Assembly: GCA_023459275.1 (NCBI GenBank)
Contig: JAEWVC010000110.1
Coordinates: 12,177-76,176, forward strand
DNA: 64,000 bases
Origin: Bacillota bacterium
GTDB taxonomy: Bacteria; Bacillota; Clostridia; Christensenellales; Aristaeellaceae
Direction of reading: 5' to 3'
The notes beneath the pieces are model-generated. The model saw only the letters and a list, made by a program, of their open reading frames with translations. It did no database searches and had not been told where the DNA came from. The position numbers and the translations under genes were made by a program. Positions 31,801 through 40,228 of this stretch are shown in pieces (within the stretch, counting starts at the first letter, position 1; every line of letters begins with the position of its first letter).

Positions 31801-33022
31801 TTGCGCTATATCAAGGCGGCTGGCCGGCTTTTTCCTGTGTGCCGCGCTGATTTTGTCGGGCGGCCTGTCCATTGCCAGGGCGGAACAGCCCGCGGCGGAG
31901 GATATCACCGCTTTTGCCGAAATCTCCCCCCGCTCGCCCAAGTATGGCCTGAAATCCCTTACGGACCGGAAGTACACCACCCCCTGGGAAACGGCCACCC
32001 GGAAGGACCCGTATGTGCAGGCGCTGCTGCCCGAAGATATGCCCTGCGCCTCCCTGTACATTTGCTTTGGGAATATCCCTTCCTCCTGGGAGGTTCAGAC
32101 GCTGGAGGAGGGCGCATGGGTCACCCTGGCCGCCGGGGCCACCGATTATCTGCATACCTTCCTGGCGCTCCCAAAGGCCGTCACCAGCCTGCGCATTCAG
32201 GCGACAGGCGGGAAAAAGACCTCCCTGCTGATCAATGAGCTTTTTCTCTTCGGGCCGGGGGAAGCCCCCGATTGGGTGCAAAGGTGGGAGCCCGCGCCGG
32301 AAAAGCCGGATTTGATGATTTTGGCGGCCCATCCCGACGATGAACTGATCTTTATGGGCGGTACCATTGCGTATTACGCGGTTGTAAAGCAAAAGCGCGT
32401 GGCCGTGGTCTACATGACCCGGAGCAACACCACCAGAAGCAGCGAGCTGTTAAACGGCCTGTGGTCCATGGGCGTGAAAACGTACCCTATCATCGGCCCG
32501 TTCGGGGATGGGTACAGCAGCACCCTCACGGACGGATACCGCAAGTGGGGCGGCATGGGGAGGGTAAGAACTTACCTCATGGAAACCATCCGCAGGCTGA
32601 AACCCGAGGTCATCGTGACCCATGACGTAAACGGCGAGTACGGCCACGGCGCCCACCGGGTCTGCGCCGACGCGGCCGTCTGGTGCGTGAATAACGCCGC
32701 TGACGCGGCAGTCATGCCGGAGTCCGCGCAGGCGTACGGGGTATGGGATGTGCCCAAGCTTTATTTGCACCTGTACCAAGAGAATCCGGTAGTGATGGAC
32801 TGGCGCACACCGGAAGCGCTCCTTGATGGGCGGACGCCGCTTGAAGCCGCCCAGGAAGCCTACGCTTTCCACGTGACGCAGCAGAACGCCGGCTCCGCGG
32901 TAATGGGCACGGATTTCGCGGTCACGGATGAAGGGGAATATGCCTGCAACCGCTTCGGCCTGTACCGCTCCCTGGTGGGGCAGGATGCCGCCCGGAATGA
33001 TTTTTTTGAAAATATTCCATAA
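31784..33022 (+). CDS. PIG-L family deacetylase, secreted
   Basis: A 412-residue protein with a signal peptide (core LAGFFLCAALILSGGLSIARA), an N-terminal beta-sandwich resembling a discoidin-type domain (about 35-165) and a PIG-L domain starting with the zinc motif A182-H-P-D-D-E187; HGAHR later supplies another ligand. The family removes acetyl groups from N-acetylglucosamine-type sugars. ATG 31784 lies within the preceding gene with no clear Shine-Dalgarno, so it probably depends on coupling. Substrate: a cell-surface or environmental amino sugar, by inference. Confidence 0.8.
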   Translation: MRKDRNCAISRRLAGFFLCAALILSGGLSIARAEQPAAEDITAFAEISPRSPKYGLKSLTDRKYTTPWETATRKDPYVQALLPEDMPCASLYICFGNIPSSWEVQTLEEGAWVTLAAGATDYLHTFLALPKAVTSLRIQATGGKKTSLLINELFLFGPGEAPDWVQRWEPAPEKPDLMILAAHPDDELIFMGGTIAYYAVVKQKRVAVVYMTRSNTTRSSELLNGLWSMGVKTYPIIGPFGDGYSSTLTDGYRKWGGMGRVRTYLMETIRRLKPEVIVTHDVNGEYGHGAHRVCADAAVWCVNNAADAAVMPESAQAYGVWDVPKLYLHLYQENPVVMDWRTPEALLDGRTPLEAAQEAYAFHVTQQNAGSAVMGTDFAVTDEGEYACNRFGLYRSLVGQDAARNDFFENIP

Positions 33023-33039
33023 AGTACGGAGGTTATTGT

Positions 33040-34125
33040 TTGACCATGCAATGGAAAAAGTGGCTCCCCGCACTGATTGTGTCACTCCTGCTGCTGCCCG
33101 CCGCGGCCTTCGCCCTCCCGGCCGGCCCCACTGTAACACCCGCGCCGGTGGCTGCCGCCGCAGCCAAAACCGCCAAACCCACCAAAACCCCCAAGCCCAC
33201 CCCCACGCCGCAGCCCACCGTCCGCCCTACGAACCTGCCCACTCTGCCGCCCACCAACGAGAAGGGCTTTTTGCCGGAGGGGGAGTTCGTATACGACAAC
33301 GACGAGGAGGGTGTATGGATCTACGCTTCCAACACGCTGCACGTACAGATCGTAAGAGTCAAGGATCCAAACAAGGTGCTGGTCTGGTATGAGGCCAATA
33401 TCTGGAGCGATATCGACCAGGGCGAGGTGTTTTCCGCCGTCCCCTATGACGCGGAAAAATGGGGCAAGGCCAGGCATGTGCAGCCTGCCCGCATCGCCGC
33501 GGAAAAAAAGCTGGTGTTCGCCATGAACACGGACTACTACACCTACCGCGTGGCCAGCAAGGGCACGCTGATGGTGGGTATCATCATCAGGGACGGCAAG
33601 ATCATCAGCGAAAAAACTTCTGTCTATCCCCGTTTCCGCTTTCCCACGCTGGACACCCTGGCGCTTTTGCCCGGCGGCGTCATGAGCGTTTTCCGCTCCG
33701 ATGAGCTCACCGCCCAGGAATACCTGGACATGGGGGCTACGGATGTATTCGCCTTCGGCCCCATCCTGGTCAGGGACGGGCAGGCGAACAAAGATGTATT
33801 GGAATTCAACTATGGCAAGTCCGACCAGCCCAGATGCGCCATTGGAATGATCGAACCCGGCCACTATTACGCGCTGCTGGTGGAGGCGCGGCTCAAGAAC
33901 GAGAGCGTTGGCGTCAGCGTGCCGGATATGGTGGATATGATGCTGGATGCCGGCTGCCAGTCCGCCCTTAACCTGGACGGCGGCCAGACGGCGGTGATGT
34001 ATTTCCTGGGCAAACAGATCATCCGCATCGGCTCCTACGCCGGCGGAAAGACTTCGCCCAGGACCACCACGGAATTGATTGGCATCGGGACCTCCGACCT
34101 GGTGCCGGAGTGGAACGGGAAATAA
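33040..34125 (+). CDS. Phosphodiester glycosidase family protein (NAGPA-like)
   Basis: A 361-residue secreted protein. After the signal peptide comes a Pro/Thr-rich linker (TPKPTPTPQPTVRPTN) and then the NAGPA domain with FAMNTDYYTYR, FAFGPILVRDG and LNLDGGQTAVMY. The family cleaves sugar-phosphodiester bonds and is found on exopolysaccharide- or wall-modifying proteins. TTG 33040 was chosen over ATG 33046 because CGGAGG then has a spacing of seven bases. It closes a run of three secreted proteins that may act on the same surface glycan. Confidence 0.8.
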   Translation: MTMQWKKWLPALIVSLLLLPAAAFALPAGPTVTPAPVAAAAAKTAKPTKTPKPTPTPQPTVRPTNLPTLPPTNEKGFLPEGEFVYDNDEEGVWIYASNTLHVQIVRVKDPNKVLVWYEANIWSDIDQGEVFSAVPYDAEKWGKARHVQPARIAAEKKLVFAMNTDYYTYRVASKGTLMVGIIIRDGKIISEKTSVYPRFRFPTLDTLALLPGGVMSVFRSDELTAQEYLDMGATDVFAFGPILVRDGQANKDVLEFNYGKSDQPRCAIGMIEPGHYYALLVEARLKNESVGVSVPDMVDMMLDAGCQSALNLDGGQTAVMYFLGKQIIRIGSYAGGKTSPRTTTELIGIGTSDLVPEWNGK

Positions 34126-34145
34126 AGAAACGCTGGACCCCTCCG

Positions 34146-34167
34146 CCAAAGGGATGCATCCCTTTGG
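34146..34167. repeat. CCAAAGGG palindrome, copy 3
   Basis: A perfect 22-bp palindrome with arms CCAAAGGGATG and CATCCCTTTGG, 21 bases after the glycosidase stop and upstream of a terminator. Confidence 0.75.
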
Positions 34168-34195
34168 AATCCTAATCTCACGGATACAGGTATGG

Positions 34196-34238
34196 GCCGC
34201 TTCCCTTCTCAGCTTTGCTGAAGGGGGCGGCTCTTTTG
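34196..34238 (+). terminator. Terminator overlapping the 3' end of the EamA gene
   Basis: GCCGC(34196-34200)...GCGGC(34227-34231) with inner CCCTTC/AAGGG and CAG/CTG pairing, followed by TCTTTT. It terminates the glycosidase transcript, and its stem includes the last codons of the opposite-strand EamA gene. Confidence 0.7.
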
Positions 34239-35114
34239 TTCCTGTGCCGGTTTGAAAAGAAACTTAAGCTTTGTCTCCGAAACGATCACCGAGAAAAAGA
34301 TAAGCAAAAAGCCTGCCACCAGCCTCGCGGTCAGCGCCTCGCCGTAAAAGATCATGGAAAAGATCACGCCGAACACCGATTCCAGGCTTAGCAGGATGGA
34401 GGCCGCCGCGGGGTGCGTATATTTTTGTCCCACGTTTTGCAAAAGCAGTGCCGCGGTGGTGGCAAATACCGCAAGATAGATCAGGCCCGTCCAGCTTTCC
34501 ACGGGAATGGAGGCCGGGAATGTCTCCAGGGGCAGGGAAAAGCCCCAGGACAGGACGGCAGCCGCGCCGAACTGGACCAGCGTCAAAAGCACCGGGTCCT
34601 CGTCGCGGCTTACGATGGCCACCGCCACGATATGCACGGCATACATCACGCCGCCCAGCATGGTCAGCCCGTCCCCCAAGCCTATGGTAAAATCCCCCTG
34701 CAGCGATACCAGCCCGATCCCCAGCAGGCACAGAATACCCGCCAGGCAATTATAGATATCCGGCTTTCTCCTGGATACCAGCCAGAACAAAAACGGCACC
34801 ATGATGCAATAGATGGCCGTCAAAAAAGCATTCTTGCCGGGCGTGGTCCCCATGAGCCCCAAGGTTTGCAGCGTGTAGGCCAGAAACAGCAAAAGGCCCA
34901 GCAGCGCGCCCCGCCAAAGGGTCTTGGGGGTAACACGCTTCAGCCTTTTCATAAAAATCAGGCACAGCAGCCCGCACCCGATGGAAAAACGGATCCCCAA
35001 CAGCGCGAACATGGGGAATACGTCCACCGAGTTCTTCATCATAAAAAAAGAGCTGCCCCAGATCAGCGAGGCGGACAAGAGGGCCAGCTTGCTCCAAAGG
35101 GAACGTTTTTCCAT
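34209..35114 (-). CDS. EamA/DMT-superfamily transporter
   Basis: A 301-residue membrane protein with ten hydrophobic segments in two EamA repeats; the first begins LLSASLIWGSSFFMMKNSVD, a typical drug/metabolite transporter motif, and the second ends SLESVFGVIFSMIFYGEALT. The substrate is unknown. ATG 35114 follows AAGAAAGGG. It is transcribed alone on the minus strand, and its last codons form part of a terminator stem for the opposite strand. Confidence 0.9.
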   Translation of the reverse strand: MEKRSLWSKLALLSASLIWGSSFFMMKNSVDVFPMFALLGIRFSIGCGLLCLIFMKRLKRVTPKTLWRGALLGLLLFLAYTLQTLGLMGTTPGKNAFLTAIYCIMVPFLFWLVSRRKPDIYNCLAGILCLLGIGLVSLQGDFTIGLGDGLTMLGGVMYAVHIVAVAIVSRDEDPVLLTLVQFGAAAVLSWGFSLPLETFPASIPVESWTGLIYLAVFATTAALLLQNVGQKYTHPAAASILLSLESVFGVIFSMIFYGEALTARLVAGFLLIFFSVIVSETKLKFLFKPAQEQKSRPLQQS

Positions 35115-35123
35115 AAAACCCTT

Positions 35124-35412
35124 TCTTGGGGGCGCCGCCCCCAAACCTCTTCAAAAAAATGACAATGTCCTTTTTTTGACCGCGCGCCCGGCAACGCCGG
35201 GCGACACGATTTCAATTGAAGGGGCTCTGCCCCTTCAATGCATCCCTGTAAATCGGCCCGTATTTTGTCTACAGCCTTGTCAAGGGGATGCCAACCCTTG
35301 GGCGTCTCGTAGCTTTCTCCCTGCCTAAAGAATGATAGGATTCTTATCCTATCCCTAACAGGGATACCCATGGGATATATCCCTTGGGCGGTAGGGTCTG
35401 GGGAGGCAGAGC
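35124..35412. repeat. Cluster of six short palindromes
   Basis: The gap between the EamA and HerA-like genes holds TGGGGGCGCCGCCCCCA, CGCCCGGCAACGCCGGGCG, ATTGAAGGGG-ctct-GCCCCTTCAAT (approximate), GATAGGATTCTTATCCTATC, CCCATGGGAT...ATCCCTTGGG (35367-35388) and CTGGGGAGG-cag-AGCCTCCCCAG. It appears to be a landing zone for several hairpin-type repeats; one is a loose CCAAAGGG member. Confidence 0.65.
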
Positions 35413-35423
35413 CTCCCCAGTAT

Positions 35424-37292
35424 TTACTTTCTCGTCAGTGAACCCAGCAGCCCCCGGACCACGGAGCGGCCCACCTCCCGGCCGGCGCCGCTCAGGGCGC
35501 TGTTGGCCAGGCGGCCCAGGATGGAATCGTTCTTGCGGGCGCGCTGCACGCGCTCGTCCCGGAGTTCGTCGGCCTTCTGGCGGCGTTCCTCGGCGATGCG
35601 CTCCTTTTCAGCCTTCTTCTGGGCGGCCTCCCGTTCTTTTTCTTCTTTGCTCAGCACCTTTTGCGCGGGCTGGACGGCAGGTGCCTGGGCGGGTGCGGCG
35701 GGCATGTACGCGCCGGTCTGTGGGTCCTTTTTAACCGGCATCATCTGCTGCACGTACTGGCCGCTTGCGGCATCATACACCAATACAGGCATCATCTGCT
35801 GCGGGGAGGGAGCCTGCACCGGCTCCTTCGCCGGCAGGGGCGACAAGGTGGGGATTTCCTTTGCCGCGTATCCGCCGGTGGCCGCGTCGTAGACCATGAA
35901 GGTCTGGGCGGGCCGCGCCGCAGGCGTAAGAACGGGGGCCGGCTGGGGCGCCGGCTGGAAAACCGGCGCTGCCGCGGGAGCCGGTACAGGCTTCACCTGG
36001 GCCCGGCCGCCGCCAAAGAGCACGGAGAGCATCTCATAGGCGCTTTCCCGGTCCACCATTTCCTCATACTTACCGAAGAAAGGGCTGGTTTTAATAAAGG
36101 TGCTGCGCAGCCCGTCGTCGATAGCGCCAAAGGAGGACTGGGGCGGCAGGATGGTGGCCCGGGCTACCACGCCCGGCGCGCCGGAGGCATCCAGGAAGGA
36201 CAGAAGGGCCTCGCCCGTTTTCAGCTCCGTGATCGCCTGCTCGGTGTCAAAGGCGGGATTGGGCCTGAAGGTCTGGGCCGCGGCCTTCACCGCCTTCTGG
36301 TCCAGGGGCGTGAAGGCGCGCAGCGCGTGCTGCACCCGGTTGCCAAGCTGGCTCAGGATGGTCATGGGCACATCGGCGGGGTTTTGCGTGATAAAGTACA
36401 CGCCCACGCCCTTGCTGCGGATGAGCCGCACCGTCAGCTCGATTTTTTCCATCAAAAGCTTGGGGCAGTCGTTGAACAGCAGGTGTGCCTCGTCAAAGAA
36501 GAACACCATCCGGGGCTTGTCAAGGTCGCCGGATTCCGGCAAACTCTCGTACAGCTCGCTGAGCATCCAAAGCAGGAAAGTGCTGTACATGGCGGGTTTC
36601 AAAAACAGCTTATCCGCCGCCAGGATGTGGATGGGGCCCTGGCCGTCCTCGCCCGGGGCCAGCCAGTCGGCAATGTCGAAGGCCGGCTCCCCAAAGAACA
36701 CGTCACCGCCCTGGTCCTCCAGGATGGCCACCGCCCGCTGGATCGCCCCGATGGTGGGCTTGGCGATATTGCCGTAATCCAGGGTATACTCCCCGGCGTG
36801 CTCTCCCACATAGGCCAGCATGGCCTTCAGGTCCTTGATGTCCAGCAGCGGCAGGCCCTTGTCGTCCGCCACCCGGAAAAGGATGTTCAAAACGCCCATC
36901 TGCGTATCGTTCAGCCCCAGCATCCGGGACAGGAGCAGCGGGCCCATCTCGCTCACCGTGGCGCGGAGGGGATGGCCCTGCTTGCCGTACACATCCCAGA
37001 ATACAGCGGGGAACCCTTTATAGGAAAACCCTGGCACCCCTGTTTCCATCAGCCTTTGGGCCAGGGTGTCGGAATGCTCGCCGGGCTTTACCAGCCCCGC
37101 GATATCCCCCTTGACGTCGCTGACGAATACGGGCACCCCCATCTGGGAAAACCCTTCCGCCAATACCTTCAGCGTCACCGTCTTGCCCGTGCCCGTTGCC
37201 CCGGCGATCAGGCCGTGCCTGTTGGCCATCTGCGGCAGCAAAAACACCGGCTCCAAAGCGGTGCCCGCCCATATCTTTTGTTCGTACAGCAT
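35424..37292 (-). CDS. HerA-like / DUF853 ATPase
   Basis: A 622-residue P-loop ATPase. Walker A is G31-A-T-G-T-G-K-T38 and Walker B is MVFFFDEAHLL (about 253-263); the domain matches the DUF853 group of HerA-related proteins, of unknown role, possibly DNA- or peptide-translocating. Residues 430-550 form a Pro/Ala/Gln-rich linker with repeated VYDAATGGY / VYDAASGQY / DPQTGAY units, followed by a basic coiled coil (about 555-600). ATG 37292 follows GGGAGG. It is divergent from clpB. Confidence 0.85.
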   Translation of the reverse strand: MLYEQKIWAGTALEPVFLLPQMANRHGLIAGATGTGKTVTLKVLAEGFSQMGVPVFVSDVKGDIAGLVKPGEHSDTLAQRLMETGVPGFSYKGFPAVFWDVYGKQGHPLRATVSEMGPLLLSRMLGLNDTQMGVLNILFRVADDKGLPLLDIKDLKAMLAYVGEHAGEYTLDYGNIAKPTIGAIQRAVAILEDQGGDVFFGEPAFDIADWLAPGEDGQGPIHILAADKLFLKPAMYSTFLLWMLSELYESLPESGDLDKPRMVFFFDEAHLLFNDCPKLLMEKIELTVRLIRSKGVGVYFITQNPADVPMTILSQLGNRVQHALRAFTPLDQKAVKAAAQTFRPNPAFDTEQAITELKTGEALLSFLDASGAPGVVARATILPPQSSFGAIDDGLRSTFIKTSPFFGKYEEMVDRESAYEMLSVLFGGGRAQVKPVPAPAAAPVFQPAPQPAPVLTPAARPAQTFMVYDAATGGYAAKEIPTLSPLPAKEPVQAPSPQQMMPVLVYDAASGQYVQQMMPVKKDPQTGAYMPAAPAQAPAVQPAQKVLSKEEKEREAAQKKAEKERIAEERRQKADELRDERVQRARKNDSILGRLANSALSGAGREVGRSVVRGLLGSLTRK

Positions 37293-37360
37293 GGTTTTGC
37301 CTCCCTTCCATACATTGTATCATACAGCCTGAAAATCCCTTGCGTCAATGGCTTTGTGAA

Positions 37361-37423
37361 CAAGGGCGGGGAGGGAATTTTTTGCAAAAAATTTCCTCCC
37401 CGTACCCCACCCAAAAAACTTCA
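37361..37423. repeat. GGGGA-hairpin repeat, copy 2 (minus orientation)
   Basis: Reversed, it reads AAGTTTTTTGGGTGGGG, TACGGGGAGG, a T/A-rich centre, then CCTCCCCGCCCTTG, like the copy at 55178-55240. It lies between divergent genes, so it is not simply a terminator. Confidence 0.6.
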
Positions 37424-37523
37424 TACGATAAATAGATTGTCGCAGCTGGAGAAAAATTACCATAGCGTTTATACCGCCGGAAGACCTCTCTTTGAAAATT
37501 TTCCGAAACCGCGTCAGCGGGGC

Positions 37524-37574
37524 TTGACATCAGGCCGGGATGCGGTACAATAAATAAGGTCAAAGATAGTCAAA
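37524..37574 (+). promoter_or_regulatory. clpB promoter and CtsR box
   Basis: TTGACA (37524-37529), 16 bases, TACAAT (37546-37551), then GGTCAAAGATAGTCAAA (37558-37574), which fits the CtsR heptad operator RGTCAAA-NAN-RGTCAAA exactly. CtsR bound there would cover the transcription start, giving heat-shock control of clpB. Confidence 0.9.
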
Positions 37575-37598
37575 TAACCCGCGGAGGAGGATGCGGAT

Positions 37599-40202
37599 AT
37601 GGACACCAACAAGTTCACCCAAAAAACCATGGAAGCGCTGAAGGAAGCGCAGAGCATGGCCATCGCCTATCAGAATATGCAGGTGGAGCAGGCCCACCTT
37701 TGCCATGCTTTATTGGCGCAGCCGGAGGGGCTGATCCCCCAGCTTTTGAATAAAATGGAGACCGACGCAAACCTTGTGGCCGGCGCCATGGAGGAGGTGG
37801 TAAGCCGCCTGCCCAAAATTTCGGGGCCGGGCCGGGAGCCGGACAAGGTGTATGTTTCCCCCGATGTGGAAAAGGCCCTGCTGGCGGGACAGCAGCGGGC
37901 TGCCCAGATGAAGGACGAATACATGTCCGTGGAGCATGTGTGGCTGGGCCTGATGGAAAAGGCGGACCGGGCGGTCAAGCCCATTCTGGACCGCTTTGGC
38001 ATCAGGACGGACGCTTTTTTAAAGGCGCTGTCCACGGTGCGGGGAGCGGCCCGGGTGACCACGGACAGCCCAGAGGGCACCTACGACGCGCTGGCCAAGT
38101 ACGGATCGGACCTTACCGCCCTGGCCAGAAGCCAGAAGCTGGACCCTGTGATCGGCCGGGACAGCGAGATCCGCAACGTGATCAGAATCCTATCCCGCAA
38201 AACGAAGAACAACCCCGTTTTGATCGGCGAACCGGGCGTGGGCAAGACAGCCATCGCCGAGGGCTTGGCTATCCGTATCGTGCGGGGCGATGTGCCCGAA
38301 AGCCTCAAAGACCGCAGCCTCTTTTCCCTGGACATGGGCAGCCTGATTGCCGGGGCCAAGTTCCGGGGCGAATTTGAGGAACGGCTGAAGGCCGTGCTGG
38401 CGGAGATCAAAAAAAGCGAGGGCAAGACCCTGCTGTTTATCGACGAGCTGCACAACATTGTGGGCGCGGGCAAGGCGGAGGGCGCCATGGACGCGGGCAA
38501 CCTGCTAAAGCCCATGCTGGCCCGGGGCGAACTCCACTGCATCGGCGCCACAACGCTGGACGAATACCGCAAATATATCGAAAAGGACGCGGCCCTGGAG
38601 CGGCGCTTCCAGCCGGTGATGGTGAACGAGCCCACGGTGGAGGATACCATTTCCATCTTAAGAGGCCTGAAGGAGCGCTATGAGGTGTTCCACGGCGTCA
38701 AGATCCAGGACGGGGCGCTGATTGCCGCGGCCACGCTGTCCAACCGCTATATTACCGACCGATTCCTGCCCGACAAGGCCATCGACCTGGTGGACGAAGC
38801 CTGCGCCATGATCCGTACCGAAATCGACAGCCTGCCGGTGGAGCTGGATGAGATCTCCCGCAAGATCATGCAGCTGGAAATTGAGGAGGCCGCGCTGAAA
38901 AAGGAGGAGGATGCCCTCTCCAAGGAGCGCTTGGCAGCGCTGCAAAAGGAGCTTGGCGATCTAAGGGCGGAATTTTCCCGGATGAAAGCCCAGTGGGAGA
39001 ACGAGAAAAACGCCATCGGCAAGGTGCAAAAGCTCCGGGAGGACCTAGAGCGCCTTGGTGCGGAGATTGAAAAAGCGGAGCGGAACTACGACCTGAACAA
39101 GGCCGCGGAATTGAAATACGGCGAACTTCCCAGGCTGCAAAAGGAGCTTGAGGAGGAGGAAGCCATCGCCGAAAAGAATAAGAACGGGCAGAGCCTGCTC
39201 CGCAACAAGGTTACCGAGGAGGAGATCGCAAGGATCGTGGCCCGCTGGACGGGTATCCCCGTGCAGAAGCTGGTGGAAGGCGAGCGCGAGAAGCTGATGC
39301 AGCTGCCGGAGATCCTCCACAAGCGGGTCATCGGCCAGGAGGAGGCCGTCTCAAAGGTTTCGGAAGCCATCCTTCGCAGCCGGGCCGGCATTTCCGACCC
39401 CAACAGGCCTATCGGCTCCTTCCTGTTCCTGGGCCCCACGGGCGTGGGCAAGACGGAGCTGGCCAAGGCCCTGGCCCAGGCCCTCTTCGACGATGAAAAA
39501 AACTTGGTGCGCATCGATATGTCGGAGTATATGGAGAAATTCTCCGTGTCCCGGCTGATCGGGGCGCCTCCGGGCTATGTGGGGTATGACGAGGGCGGGC
39601 AATTAACCGAGGCCGTGCGCCGCAGGCCCTATTCCGTGGTGCTCTTTGACGAGATCGAAAAGGCGCACCCGGAGGTATTCAACGTGCTTCTGCAGGTGCT
39701 GGATGACGGGCGCATCACCGATTCCCAGGGCCGGACGGTAGACTTCAAGAACACCATCCTCATTATGACCAGCAACCTGGGCTCCTCCGATATCCTGGAG
39801 GGGATCGGCAAGGACGGGCAGATTTCTATCGAAGCCCGCCAGCGGGTGGAGATGCTGCTTCGGATGCAGTTCCGGCCGGAATTTTTGAACCGCATCGATG
39901 AGATTGTGTTTTACAAACCCTTAAACCGCGAGGAGATCGGCCGCATCGTGGAGCTACTCATACGCAATTTGCAGGAAAGGCTTTCCGACAGGCAGATCGG
40001 CATCATCCTGACCGAAGGTGCAAAGAACCTGGTGGTGGACCGCGGTTTCGACCCGGTTTACGGGGCGCGGCCCCTGAAGCGGTACCTGCAAAGCCATGTG
40101 GAAACGCTGGTGGCCCGCAGGATCGTGAGCGGGGGCGTGGAGCCCGGAAGGACGCTGACCATTGATGTGGATCCCCAGGGGGAGCTGTATATCAGGGAAT
40201 GA
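37599..40202 (+). CDS. clpB: ATP-dependent disaggregase ClpB
   Basis: An 867-residue Hsp100 protein: N-terminal Clp repeats (about 1-150), AAA-1 with Walker A GEPGVGKT (about 209-216), the coiled-coil middle domain (about 400-530), AAA-2 with Walker A GPTGVGKT (about 611-618), and a C-terminal domain. It works with DnaK to dissolve protein aggregates. The AGGAGG site before ATG 37599 is strong. Regulation by CtsR follows from the operator upstream. It is a single-gene unit; a serine hydrolase follows 26 bp later. Confidence 0.97.
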   Translation: MDTNKFTQKTMEALKEAQSMAIAYQNMQVEQAHLCHALLAQPEGLIPQLLNKMETDANLVAGAMEEVVSRLPKISGPGREPDKVYVSPDVEKALLAGQQRAAQMKDEYMSVEHVWLGLMEKADRAVKPILDRFGIRTDAFLKALSTVRGAARVTTDSPEGTYDALAKYGSDLTALARSQKLDPVIGRDSEIRNVIRILSRKTKNNPVLIGEPGVGKTAIAEGLAIRIVRGDVPESLKDRSLFSLDMGSLIAGAKFRGEFEERLKAVLAEIKKSEGKTLLFIDELHNIVGAGKAEGAMDAGNLLKPMLARGELHCIGATTLDEYRKYIEKDAALERRFQPVMVNEPTVEDTISILRGLKERYEVFHGVKIQDGALIAAATLSNRYITDRFLPDKAIDLVDEACAMIRTEIDSLPVELDEISRKIMQLEIEEAALKKEEDALSKERLAALQKELGDLRAEFSRMKAQWENEKNAIGKVQKLREDLERLGAEIEKAERNYDLNKAAELKYGELPRLQKELEEEEAIAEKNKNGQSLLRNKVTEEEIARIVARWTGIPVQKLVEGEREKLMQLPEILHKRVIGQEEAVSKVSEAILRSRAGISDPNRPIGSFLFLGPTGVGKTELAKALAQALFDDEKNLVRIDMSEYMEKFSVSRLIGAPPGYVGYDEGGQLTEAVRRRPYSVVLFDEIEKAHPEVFNVLLQVLDDGRITDSQGRTVDFKNTILIMTSNLGSSDILEGIGKDGQISIEARQRVEMLLRMQFRPEFLNRIDEIVFYKPLNREEIGRIVELLIRNLQERLSDRQIGIILTEGAKNLVVDRGFDPVYGARPLKRYLQSHVETLVARRIVSGGVEPGRTLTIDVDPQGELYIRE

Positions 40203-40228
40203 CACACAAATGAAACGGAGGGATCGCC

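Noticed and set aside
35661..37553. 630-residue plus-strand frame opposite the HerA-like gene
   Set aside because: Antisense shadow, His/Gly/Arg-rich, no ribosome-binding site; the minus-strand ATPase has clear Walker motifs.
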